Of a stretch of 64,000 nt of DNA, positions 13,197-22,994 are shown one piece after another. Position 1 is the first letter of the stretch. The number at the start of each line of letters is the position of its first letter. Source of the DNA: Apostichopus japonicus (lineage: Eukaryota > Echinodermata > Holothuroidea > Aspidochirotida > Stichopodidae); assembly GCF_037975245.1 (NCBI RefSeq), contig NC_092570.1:4684001-4748000 (forward strand), given 5' to 3'. A program made the position numbers and the translations under genes. The notes beneath the pieces are model-generated. The model searched no databases. It saw nothing but the letters and a program-made list of their open reading frames with translations, and was not told the origin of the DNA.

Positions 13197-13723
13197 CAGT
13201 GCTTCTCAACCTTTCCTCTCAGATTCCCCACCTGGGTGAAAAAGTGTTTCCTCATTCCTCCCCTCCCAATATATTTCTACAAAAAATCAAAAAAGGTACC
13301 ACATATTTTTTCAATCACTTTCTTTCTCATACTGTAACAGAGAACATTACCACTCAATCAATGATTTTGTTATGTCTTAGGATTCACAATAAAATTCACA
13401 AAAGTAATGTTCATCTTTATCTGTATAATCATTGGATATGGAATAAAAATAGGCTATGAGCATTCAGTTCAATGATTAATGGGACCCTTGAGCTTAATGC
13501 TCTTGAACAAGTGCCTTAATGTCATGATTTAGCTTGGTTCATTTAAGACTTTAATCGTTTTCCAGGCTACCAGGTTTGTTTGGTTAGAATATGTCATAGG
13601 GCTGAATGTGCACTCAACTAAATAGGAAGGTCATTCCCCCCCCCCCCCAATTCCCCCTTTCTTCTCAATTCACCTTGTTAATTCCCCTCTGGGCTCCACA
13701 TGGACCCTGTTTGAGAAGCACTG
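13197..13723. mobile_element. hAT-type MITE with 8-bp target duplication
   Basis: Termini CAGTGCTTCTCAA (13197-13209) and TTGAGAAGCACTG (13711-13723) are perfect inverted repeats of the hAT CAGNGNTTCTCAA type. CTATAGAG directly precedes (13189-13196) and follows (13724-13731) the element, an 8-bp duplication as hAT transposases make. The 527-bp interior has no transposase. Confidence 0.88.
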
Positions 13724-13731
13724 CTATAGAG

Positions 13732-14896
13732 TAAAGTGTGTTGTGCTCTGTTTGGTAGGCAGATGGGATGGTGGTGCTGTGGTAAAGTGTGTGGCACTAT
13801 GTTTGGTAGGCAAATGCAGATGGGATAGGGCTGTGGGAAGCATTTGCAGGGTAGATGTGGTGGAGGGAGGGGGGGGGAGGGGTGAGCAGTGTCCAGAGAA
13901 GAGAATACAAGATAAAGTGGTCTCCAGTATGTTTAACTGACCAATCACATTTTATACTATAGTATAAGTTTTCGCTTTGGAACCACCATCTCAAATCAAA
14001 CACTAACTTCTCTTGTCTGTATGATGATGGTAGAGGTTCTGTGATATTTAATTTTTCGACACAGAACCCAGACAAGAATACCTTGTGGGGGAAATGCTTC
14101 ATACTGTAAGTTTAAAGTTAGTATAGAAAGTTGACAAAAGACATGGATCCCCAAAGAAACAAAATTGTGTGGTACTTGGGTAAAACTTAACATTATGTAG
14201 TTTCTGGGGTTCTATGAAACAACTCACAATTGAAAATCCAACTATGTGTACATACATAAACTAATGCAAATATTGTATAAAATGTTTTGTCTTTACCTCT
14301 AAGTGCAATTTTTTGTCCTTTTTATGTTCATTTGCTAAGTTTGGTACTATTTTTTGTAGGATGTTGGTGATGAGACTGTCCTAAAAATAAAGTCACCGTT
14401 GAAGACAAAAATCTGTAAACTTGTAGTCTTTTTCTAGTTTATTAACCTGGATAATTTTATCTCAATACAGGTAGTAATATATCGACAGTTGAAAATACAA
14501 GACCAGTGTGATAATGGTTATTTATGATATGATATAGTTTAAAACTAACAATATTTAAGACCTGAAGGTTTACAAGCCATTACCTTCATGGACATATCTA
14601 CATACTGCCTGAATATAAATGGTGACGAACGAACCTCTAGAACGGAAAGATTTGTGTCCAAAATTTAAAATTGTTGCATGCAACAATTGTTGGCCACTTC
14701 TTACCCTCCTGTTAGCTCAAAACACTCCTTTGCCACCTTTGCCAATATGATGGTATATGCAAATTTGATAGATGATAAGCGAAGAAATAATATGATTCTT
14801 AACTGCATCATATTCCTCTTAACATGACCCATCTATCCCATAATACTCCTCTTGGCTATATTATTTTATGACTATCCATGTACCCAACTTGCCCTT
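13732..14896. other. Intergenic, no gene seen
   Basis: 13740-13880 is a G-rich imperfect repeat of a TTTGGTAGGCAGATGGGAT-like unit. The rest is AT-rich without exon-like structure. Confidence 0.5.
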
Positions 14897-15145
14897 CCAA
14901 TCTACCCTTTATGGTACCAATTAGCCCCTCTTATCTCTCCTTTATGGTCCCTTTTTGCACCCCCAATCTACCCTTTATGGACCCAATTAGCCCCTCTAGT
15001 CTACCCTTTCACGGTCTCAATTTGCCCCTCCAATCTACCCTTTAGGGTCCCAATTTGCCCCTCTTATCTCTCCTTTATGGCCCCTATTTGCACCCCCAAT
15101 CTACCCTTTACGGTCCCAATTTGCCCCTCCAATCTACTCTTTTCA
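14897..15145. repeat. 33-bp minisatellite, about 7.5 units
   Basis: Tandem 33-bp units of the CCAATCTACCCTTTATGG type alternate with a CTTATCTCTCCTTTATGG variant (second and sixth units). Since 33 is divisible by three, the array stays open on the + strand with an 11-residue periodicity (Pro-Leu-Trp/Pro-Phe blocks), which produces a spurious 108-aa frame. I do not regard it as a gene. Confidence 0.9.
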
Positions 15146-15692
15146 CATACTGTTTCTCCCATCCTCCTCATGTATTAAATTCGTACAGATTTTTTTTTTT
15201 TTTAAAGTGACCTTGACTGCACAGCTCATCTACCAGACAGAGAACAGGTCCTTATAAAGCTGAGATACAGAGAGAGAAAAAGTGATGATTAGTGGCAGAT
15301 ATAATTTTACTTATATACAAACAAAATTGAATTAATAAACTTATGTAATGTTTTAAAGGTCCAATACAATGGCTTTATATGAAAATACAAAACTTTACAG
15401 TAACAATAATGATAAAAGCAAGGGTAGAATAAAATTATCATGTTTCTTATATGACCCTGTAAAAATTCAAGCTTGATGTACTAATTGCAAAACTACTCAA
15501 AAGGTGGGTGATAGGGGTGGGGAAGGGGGTCGGAGGGTCATTATTGCCTTAGTCACTTGACCACAATGTCCTTTCAAATAGTTGAAGAAGTGACTGACTA
15601 TTAATATTGATCACATTAGTATATTAATGTTAAATCTGCATTTGGTATTGGGTTGTAGCTGTGTGTTATTCCGAACAGGCCAAGTAATATTT

Positions 15693-15881
15693 ACAAATAA
15701 TTCTGATTCCACCCAATGCTAACTAAGATATAAGAATGTGGAATAAATCATACAAATAATTCTGATACCACCCAATGCTAACTAAAATATATGAATGTGG
15801 AATAAGTCATACAAATAATTCTGATACCACCCAATGCTAACTACGATATATAAGATATATGAATTTGGAATAAATCATTTC
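15693..15881. repeat. 59-bp tandem triplication
   Basis: ACAAATAATTCTGAT begins at 15693, 15752 and 15811, so the period is 59 bp. The third unit carries about 10 extra bases in its ATATA stretch. No coding content. Confidence 0.9.
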
Positions 15882-17100
15882 ATTTCTTATAATAAAGCGA
15901 GTCATTTAGTACAATATATACATACTTTGGTGCCCTACATATTCATTGCTTTTCAAACTGTGGACTTGATTCCACCTTTCTTGTTTAGTGCAATTTTGAT
16001 GGATGTTTAAGGGACATATAATGCATTTAAGTATTCGGTCTTTTATTTAAAGGTCTATTATGGTATGTACTACCAAATTACAACAAAAACCAAAAAGAAA
16101 CTGCAGCTGTGATATGAGAATGGACCAATGGATTATGCCTTGACTATGTTGCATATGAAAAAACTTAACCTCTTTTAACTTGGAAATCACTAAACCTTGC
16201 AACTTGGTTAATAGATGATTTTATACATGAATCTAGCACCATTTATAGGCCATTCAATAATAAACCATGGAATAGAAAATTTAAACAAAAAACTTAGAGG
16301 TGGAAGTTAGAGGCATATTTGTGTTTTATATCAACCATAAAACTGATAGCAAGGTAATACACTGGGATTTTAAAATTGTAGGAATTTTTGGAGTTATGTT
16401 TGCCTCTGAAGGTGACTGCACTTGGTGGATGGTTATGTGTGTGAGAATTTAGTACTTTGAGAGTCACAATAAAAGTGATATTAAGGATTTCAATCCATGT
16501 AATTATAACCTGAAAAGCAAAAATATTAATAACTGTAATATTAATTGTAATATCTTTGACATTAATATCATACAAATTTGATACAAAAGTCATAGCAACA
16601 TTGTAGACTTATGATAAAAATGATCTTTTTTAAAACATATTTTCCATCATGCATCATCTGGATAAGAATATCCTGCACCTCCTCAGATTAGATTAGGTAC
16701 CGAGTAATCCCCCCCTCCCCCCCCAAAAAAAAAAAAAAGAAAGAAAGAAAAAACCTCTTATATATGAAAGACTATACAGAATGTGACGAATTGCCTGGAA
16801 GGCAACATAACTCTTACTTTAAGGTCCAGTAATAACTACAATGGATCATAATTATAAAATACCTATCAGGTACCATAGTAACAGAGATTCGTACAATGCA
16901 AATGTTACAGGCTGATTCAAAATCAAAACTGAAATCAATTATTTGCATATGCTTGCTTAGATGAGGTAGATTGGAAAATTGCAAAAAACTGTAAAATTAT
17001 ATGTTGGTGATCACTGATTTAAACTGGACATACAAGTATAAATGTTCCTCAATAAAAAGTAAAAAGAAAAGAAAAATTGGAATTGAATTCTGGGAACAAT
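15882..17100. other. Intergenic, no gene seen
   Basis: AT-rich DNA with a C-run and A-run near 16707-16752. I found no splice-bounded exon on either strand. Confidence 0.5.
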
Positions 17101-17108
17101 CTTCCAGT

Positions 17109-17389
17109 TCTGGGTTTGACTTTACTTATTTGGAATTTCAAGGAAATTGCAAAATATTATGGATTTCTTTCAAATGAAATACCCAATATTATCTTAGCCT
17201 GCCAGGGTTCAAACCCACAACTCCTTGTTGCTTGAATTACACTTCACGCCGGCTGGCACACTTTTGAATTTATTCTGGGATTGACTTTTCTTAATTGGAA
17301 ATCAATGAAACTGAAAAATATTGTGGATTCCTCCTCAATGAAATACCCATCTTATCTAAGCCCGCCAGGGTTCAAAACCCACAACTCCA
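17109..17389. repeat. Diverged duplication of about 165 bp with B-box-like motif
   Basis: Two copies (from about 17109 and 17273) share TCTGGG..TTGACTTT, ATGAAATACCCA and GCCAGGGTTCAAA(A)CCCACAACTCC. The GGTTCAAACCC core resembles a Pol III B box, but I find no A box or tRNA fold, so it may be tRNA-SINE-derived or simply coincidental. It lies in the downstream flank of the FSP1-like gene. Confidence 0.6.
17269..17274 (-). terminator. Candidate poly(A) signal of the FSP1-like gene
   Basis: TTTATT on +, which is AATAAA on the - strand, about 280 bp beyond the FSP1-like stop codon. No transcript evidence. Confidence 0.4.
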
Positions 17390-17552
17390 GATGTTAAGGA
17401 TTTTCATTGCTTCTGCTGCAGCTGTGGTTTATTCACTGTATTGTAATTTAGAAATCAAAGTTACAAACTGGAAATAATCATTTTCAAAAAATTTGTTTGG
17501 GTACGGTTTCTAGGGTATCCGTTACATATTCATGATAAAAAATTAATGAAAA

Positions 17553-20500
17553 TTATTCTTTGAGATCCAGCCCCATCGTTTCCTTCCAAAATCTGTGAAT
17601 GAAGACATGTTGGCTCTTCAATTTCTTCGTCAGTAGCGATCCAAATACCACCGACTTAAATTGTGTGACCCCAGAGTTTCTGCCGGTCGATAAGGTCATG
17701 ATGGTCTCTGCAAATATCAAATAGTAAAAACAGAGGAAGCATTATGTTAATGTGTATCTCTATAATATCAAAAGATGCACAATATTTTGAAATACCACAC
17801 AATTCCTTTAAAAACATACCATAAAATTAAAGAGGTAAAGTCTACAACTTACAAGGAAGTTAAAGAATACAAATTTTGAACCATGTGACATTCCAAGTGG
17901 AACTAAAATTATTCTATCAGCACTGTTCAACCACCGTGAATGATTATCGTTAAAATGAAACGATTATTAAAGATCATCCTTTTGAAGAGAACCTTAACTT
18001 TGGGTGAACAACATTTGCTCCTATAAGGTGTGAAATTGGTTTTTAAATTAACCATATTTGCAATTTCAGGGTAAACTTTGTCAGAGGTGCAATTCTTTTT
18101 TGTGACAATGTACTATTTTCTATTATTTAACGTACCTTCCTTGTATGGGATCATTTCTCCATTGTCAACCAGTGCCTTGATGTTTTGAGCGAGCACCTCC
18201 ATTTGGTTCATGGCCTTGGTGGCCATCTTGACTTGATCTGCATTATTACAGTCACCAACTGCAAACACATCTGTGTAGCCGTCCACTTGAAGAAATTTGT
18301 TCACTTTCAGAAAATTTCTTTCATCCAGTTTGTCAGCTGTGTATAAATTAGAAATAAGTGAAACAACCAATGACTTATACAGCCATTCATAGTATAGCCT
18401 AAGAATAGCAAAACATAGTAAAGCACAGTTAAGTACAACACATCATAGGACATCACAGCACAGCAAATCATAGCATTGCATGGGTGAGGATAGCATAACG
18501 CAGCATAGCATAACACAGTACAACACAGCAAAGGACATACAGCTGAATAGCAAAGCAAAGGGCAGTAATGCACTGCGTAGCACATCATAGAATAGCATAG
18601 CACAAGGGGAGGCGGTGTCCCCCTTCCCTTTTTGGAATTTTTTTGCATTTCCAGGTGGCCTCTGATGCAATTTGGTGCAATATAGCACACTTCAACACCC
18701 ACTCCATTTTGTAAAGAATTTTGCATTTTCACCTGGCCTTAGATGCAATTTGGTGCTTCAAATGAGATTTTTTTCTCATTTGGAAATGAAAAAGGGGTTT
18801 TCTGACTTGCGGAGCGGGGGGCGGAACGATACTTCCGCCCCCCCATATTTTTCACTGGGGGCTGGTGCCCCCCGAGCCCCCCCGGTTCCTACGCCCTTGC
18901 ATACAGCTGCGGTCAATACCCACAACACAGTGTACAAACAATACAGCGATGGACATCTCAGGTCCAGCAAAAGATAACAAGGTATCACGTTTCATTACGG
19001 TCTGCATTTTGTAGCGACACGAACAACACGTCACTTGCACGCAACGGAAAGTTAACTTATTCAGATGGCCGCAGGCGGTTTGGGGCGAGTCTTCAATGCC
19101 TTTAAGTCAGAACATGTTGGTTTATTTCGATAAATAATAGTATACACACTACAGAAGAGGTGAGTTTTCTTGGTTATATCAACACATATTAGGTTGTGTA
19201 AGAAACATAAACTATATATGTGTAATCTTACCAAAGTTATCCTTATAAGCATCACAGTTTGCTTGGATTCCAATAGCATGAATAACCAGATCTGTCTCAA
19301 TCTCTCTGCCCTTGTCTGTTTTGACCAGACTGCAAGGTTGTGAGCCATCAGTGGTAAGTTCATCCAGGTTTGAAACACGTTCACCTGGAAAATAAAAAAT
19401 GATGGTATAAAGTAAGTTAATCCATTGCATGTAATTAAAATATTCGCCTTCTGATATATATTTATAAGTTTCTGCTTTGTTTTGAAAAAGAATCATTGGA
19501 CTAAGGTAGAAAAGCTTACACAATCTTAAGTTACTCTCTGTACAGAGCAGAAAAAAAACCAACTTAAAAACAATATAGAACGAGAGCATTTGACTCATAC
19601 AACTTTTTAATAACAACATGTTAAATTGAATAATTAATTAATTGCTACCTTGAATTCTTTCAACTGAATGAAACAAAAACTGAATGTTCCCTTTAATTGA
19701 AATCCATTCTTATCCATGTCTCTATTCAGTCCAATTAACATTCTTTACAAAAGTACTCTAGAAGTATTAAATTAGGTCTTTACCTAAGATCAATTTGATC
19801 CCCATGGCTTCAAGTTGCTCCTTGGCTTTCTGTCTGAATTTCTCCTTGAATGATACGTGGATGATATCATCCTTGTCATTTATCAAGGTGATCTCTTTCT
19901 CCGAATAATCTGTGGCTATTTCTCCCGCTAGTTCCACACCTACAGCTCCTCCTCCGACAATTGTGATCCTGTTTGCTGTCTTAATCTGAAGGAGAGAAAA
20001 GTTAGAACTTTATAATGTATATTAAAAGAGAAATTTGGCCAAATTGGAAAACACTGGTAAAGTTTATGTTGGGTATGGAATATACCACCAAATGCAGTTG
20101 GCTGCATTTAAAAACTAACACGATAGAACTGGAGTGCATATGTTTTCGAAACCCCATTTGAACTGCATCCCTCCCCACTCCCACATATCCCCAATGCACT
20201 ACCATGCTTCCCTCCCTCCCTCACCTACTCAACCAAACCACCACCCTATACTTATGCCTTAACCGTACCCTCTTCCCTCCATGACCCCATTCCCAGAATA
20301 ACTATTTTAGCAAATTGACTTTTGGATTAAAAAATTTCAGGAAACATACTTATTCAAGGTATGTGAGCTACATTAGTTTAAAGAAAATGTAAGCAGAAAC
20401 TAATTTAAATAAGTACAATAGCTCTGCTGAAGCACTTGTACTTTTCAAGCAAGCAACTTTCATGGTGAAAATTCTAGACTTGCATGTCATTTGCAAAAGC

Positions 20501-22099
20501 TAAAATGGATCCATATCTTAAAACAGAGATATTTCACTGTCATCCATATATCACTGCATGTACTGTAATTTCATACCTTGCCTTGAAACTCCTTGAAGAG
20601 TTCTTCAGCTTCAGCAGAAGTCGTAACATTCAGACCAACTTTCCCAGGGAATGGGACGCTGCTTCCTGTTGCTATGACGACGATATCATACTGTACCTCT
20701 TCTCCATCCTCCAGGATCACCACCTTCCTCTCTGGATCCACAGACGTCACCCTTCCTTGTTTGAAGCTTTGACCCCATGCTTCATTATGCGACACAAATA
20801 TATTTTTCTCAAAGCCTGAAGGAAAAATCCATAATTATGACAAAAGAAAATGAACCATAAATATTAGATAATTTATTCGTGGAGTCAGCTTATATTGAAT
20901 GCTCACTGTTAAATACCTGACGCTGAAGAAATATTCACTTTGTATAGTATTGTCTCATACACACATGTTACCAACCTAAAACCTCATATGACACAAGTTT
21001 GCAGACATTTGCTTACAGTACCTTTGGAAAGTTACTTGTTCAAAATTTGTACAAGCAATAGGGTCAACATAAAGGCTGAGCACTAGTTAAGTTAAAATTG
21101 ATACACAATCATAGCTTACAACTTTTCTTTAAAATAAAGTGATTATCTGATAAAAAGTAGTGTCGACTTCCATCAATACATCCAGTCATTTGCATCAATT
21201 CTATTAGTAACAATAATTGAAAAAAATATAGGATAAAAGATATTATGTATCCCAATATTTGTTTCTATTCATAAGCTGTATATGTATGCAACCATCATAA
21301 CAACCTACATTAAAATGAAGGGGACTGTTGTAGAAGTTTCAAGGTTCTTTCTTAAAAGTCTGAAAGAACATCATACAGTGATAACTTCAATACTAATTTT
21401 ATACTGAATGCATTCTATCGTAAAAGTCATCGTTATTGACACGTACTCCAGTATGGCATGTTTCAAATTGCCAACCCATTTCAAAAGTACCTTCTAGAAA
21501 TTTCTGACTTCCCAAGATGTTCACAGACATTGGGGAGATGTCAACCCATTTGGACAATGAAATGTCTCAGCATAGAAGGCTGCTAAAAGTGTGGCAGTAT
21601 TAAAAATGGCTGATGAAGTTTGAGAACAGGTGACATTATTAGATTTTCTGGCATATTTGGGGTCAATTAAAGGGTGTGAAGACTCGCACAAAAAGAAACG
21701 CCTAATGCCGGTCAATACCCACAGCACAGTGTACAAACGATACAGCGATGGACATCTCAGGTCCAGCTAAAGATAACAAGGTATCACGTTTCAGTACTGT
21801 CTGCATTTTGTAGCAACAAGCAAAAAAACTTCACTTGCAAGCAACGGAAAGTTAACTTTTTCAGAGCGCGGCATGCGGTTTGGGGCGAGTCTTCAATGCC
21901 CTTAATACTGTCGTCTTTTACCAGGTTGAACTGACGCTCTCAGGCTTCCTATGGAGTAATGGAGGTATTCACGAGGATCAATGACCGTCAGTTGACACTT
22001 TCCTTGCAGGTGTCTGATGGCATGAGCACCAGCAAAGCCTCCACCGACCACTACGACCTTCTTAGATTCAAGGATTGATGTTGACTGATGGTTACCCAT
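17553..22099 (-). CDS. AIFM2: FSP1/AIFM2-like NAD(P)H:quinone oxidoreductase (spliced)
   Basis: Six exons on the - strand: 22099-21922, 20815-20577, 19985-19784, 19384-19232, 18336-18136 and 17707-17553, all phase-consistent, 375 aa (human FSP1 is about 373). The protein starts MGNHQS, an N-myristoylation signal as in human FSP1. A FAD-binding GGGFAG (19-24), an ATG motif (108-110), the NAD(P)-binding GGGAVG (150-155) with the following Glu157, and the FAD-contacting VGD motif (284-286) are all present, as is a conserved C-terminal half (TGRNSG near 331-336). The family reduces coenzyme Q (and vitamin K) at membranes with NAD(P)H and suppresses ferroptotic lipid peroxidation. Introns hold MITE copies B and C, a pentamer repeat and a G/C-rich element. 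The nearest upstream neighbour on the other side is a retrotransposon 578 bp from the ATG. Confidence 0.92.
18391..18605. repeat. Degenerate pentamer array (AGCAT/ACACAG-like) in FSP1 intron 5
   Basis: About 215 bp of short imperfect units (ATAGC, ATAAC, ACAGC, ACAAC). The array generates long open frames on the - strand rich in Cys, Tyr and Leu, which I reject as genes. Confidence 0.75.
18606..18899. mobile_element. G/C-rich repeat fragment with GGCGTAGGAACC terminus
   Basis: The right end reads GGTTCCTACGCC (18884-18895), which reversed is GGCGTAGGAACC, matching the terminus GGCGTAGGAGCC of the element at 56376. Inside are C/G blocks that can pair (GGGGGCTGGTGCCCCC) and two copies of a GATGCAATTTGGTGC motif. 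It is fused directly to the truncated MITE copy B. No coding content. Confidence 0.5.
18900..19105. mobile_element. MITE copy B, 5' truncated
   Basis: Shares CATACAGCTGCGGTCAATA, GATAACAAGGTATCACGTTT and the right terminus GGGGCGAGTCTTCAATGCC plus TTAA (19102-19105) with the other copies. The left half, including the GAAGACTCGC end, is missing. It lies in FSP1 intron 4, 126 bp from the end of the neighbouring exon. Confidence 0.75.
21667..21905. mobile_element. MITE copy C, internally deleted, next to FSP1 exon 1
   Basis: Both ends are intact: TTAA with AGGGTGTGAAGACTCGC (21667-21687) and GGGGCGAGTCTTCAATGCC with a terminal TTAA (21902-21905). The GTGTTAGACACCACC segment found in copies A and D is deleted. 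Its right end is only 16 bp from the first-exon boundary of the FSP1-like gene (21922). Confidence 0.85.
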
Positions 22100-22677
22100 T
22101 ATGAGAATTCTGTTTAAATTGAATAAAACAAACACATGTTGCATGCACAGCAGAAGTATGGTAACATTTCCATCACATATTTATGAACATTCTATTCAAT
22201 TTTGAAAATTCTGTCTTGTGCCTGTAGTTTGATTAAAGTTTTTGCAACCAAACTGATGTAGATTTGGGGATTCTCCTCTGTGAGGTCTTGCAACAAGTAC
22301 AAAAGCATGCAAGCATCTGGGGATGCCTGAGAATAGACTCGACAAAAATTAGTCCACTAACCATAGGTTGCATTTTTCAGCTCTCTTCACCTCAAATTAC
22401 TGAAACTTTATCTCTTCTGCAAACAGACTGGTTAGTTTGGAGTGTTGATTTGTTCACACCTTGCCATGTCTGCCTTGATCTGATAGTGACTTGGCTACTA
22501 GCTGTGTGATGAGTTGCATAATAGACGAATATGCAGCTCAATTAAGGTGCAAAAAGATGGGACTGATCACTCAGTTAACAAACTGGAAAAAAACCTGCCG
22601 TTCAGTACAAACGGCGGGTTTTTGGATGCAACCTATATAGCTAATGGACACTTTCACAGCATGCGAGTGGTACATTG
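22100..22677. other. FSP1-like upstream region with a hairpin
   Basis: Presumed promoter and 5' UTR side of the FSP1-like gene; I cannot place the transcription start. It contains one strong inverted repeat, AAAAACCTGCCGTT (22589-22602) against AACGGCGGGTTTTT ending at 22623 (one T:G wobble, loop about 7 nt). No gene is seen. Confidence 0.4.
22674..22677. repeat. Target-site duplication, left copy (ATTG)
   Basis: ATTG precedes the 5' LTR and recurs at 29289-29292 directly after the 3' LTR, the 4-bp length common for Ty3/Gypsy integrases. Confidence 0.85.
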
Positions 22678-22925
22678 TGTAACAGTGGTAACCCTTACCG
22701 ATGGACTTGGTAAAAGGCGACGAGCGCCACCTATTTTACGTTACTACTTTTTGAGAATCATTTGCTACTACTACAACCTTTTGTGAATGGTCGTAACATC
22801 CTTTTTACAGAGCCATTCTTTTACATGACAAGATTATATTATATTCAGGGGTTTTTCATTTCCTATTGTTGTTTTCCACTGAATAAACACGATGGCAACA
22901 TAAACCTGTGTTTTCGGTCATTACA
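22678..22925 (+). repeat. 5' LTR
   Basis: 248 bp, TG...CA ends, same length and (by eye) same sequence as 29041-29288. A TATA-like AT-rich stretch (about 22833-22845) precedes an AATAAA at 22882-22887, so the likely start site lies between them, near 22865. The U3/R/U5 borders are inferred. Confidence 0.95.
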
Positions 22926-22928
22926 AAT

Positions 22929-22945
22929 TGGCGTAGTCGGCAGGG
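22929..22945 (+). other. Primer-binding site
   Basis: TGGCGTAGTCGGCAGGG starts 3 nt after the 5' LTR. The leading TGG is complementary to a tRNA CCA end. I cannot name the tRNA from memory with confidence; matching the reverse complement against the host tRNA set would decide. Confidence 0.75.
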
Positions 22946-22994
22946 TAATGAAAACCCCTGAATATTAGAGACCAAAACCCCTGAATATAATACA

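Noticed and set aside
14852-15178. 108-residue open frame
   Set aside because: It is the reading of the 33-bp minisatellite; no splice context or family resemblance.
17200-17225. tRNA gene suggested by GGTTCAAACCC
   Set aside because: No A box, anticodon arm or acceptor stem can be formed around the motif.
18307-18732. 141-residue minus-strand open frame rich in Cys and Tyr
   Set aside because: It reads through the degenerate pentamer array in an FSP1 intron and overlaps the end of a real exon in another frame.
19061-19384. 107-residue minus-strand open frame
   Set aside because: It overlaps FSP1 exon 4 in a different frame and runs into intron and MITE sequence.
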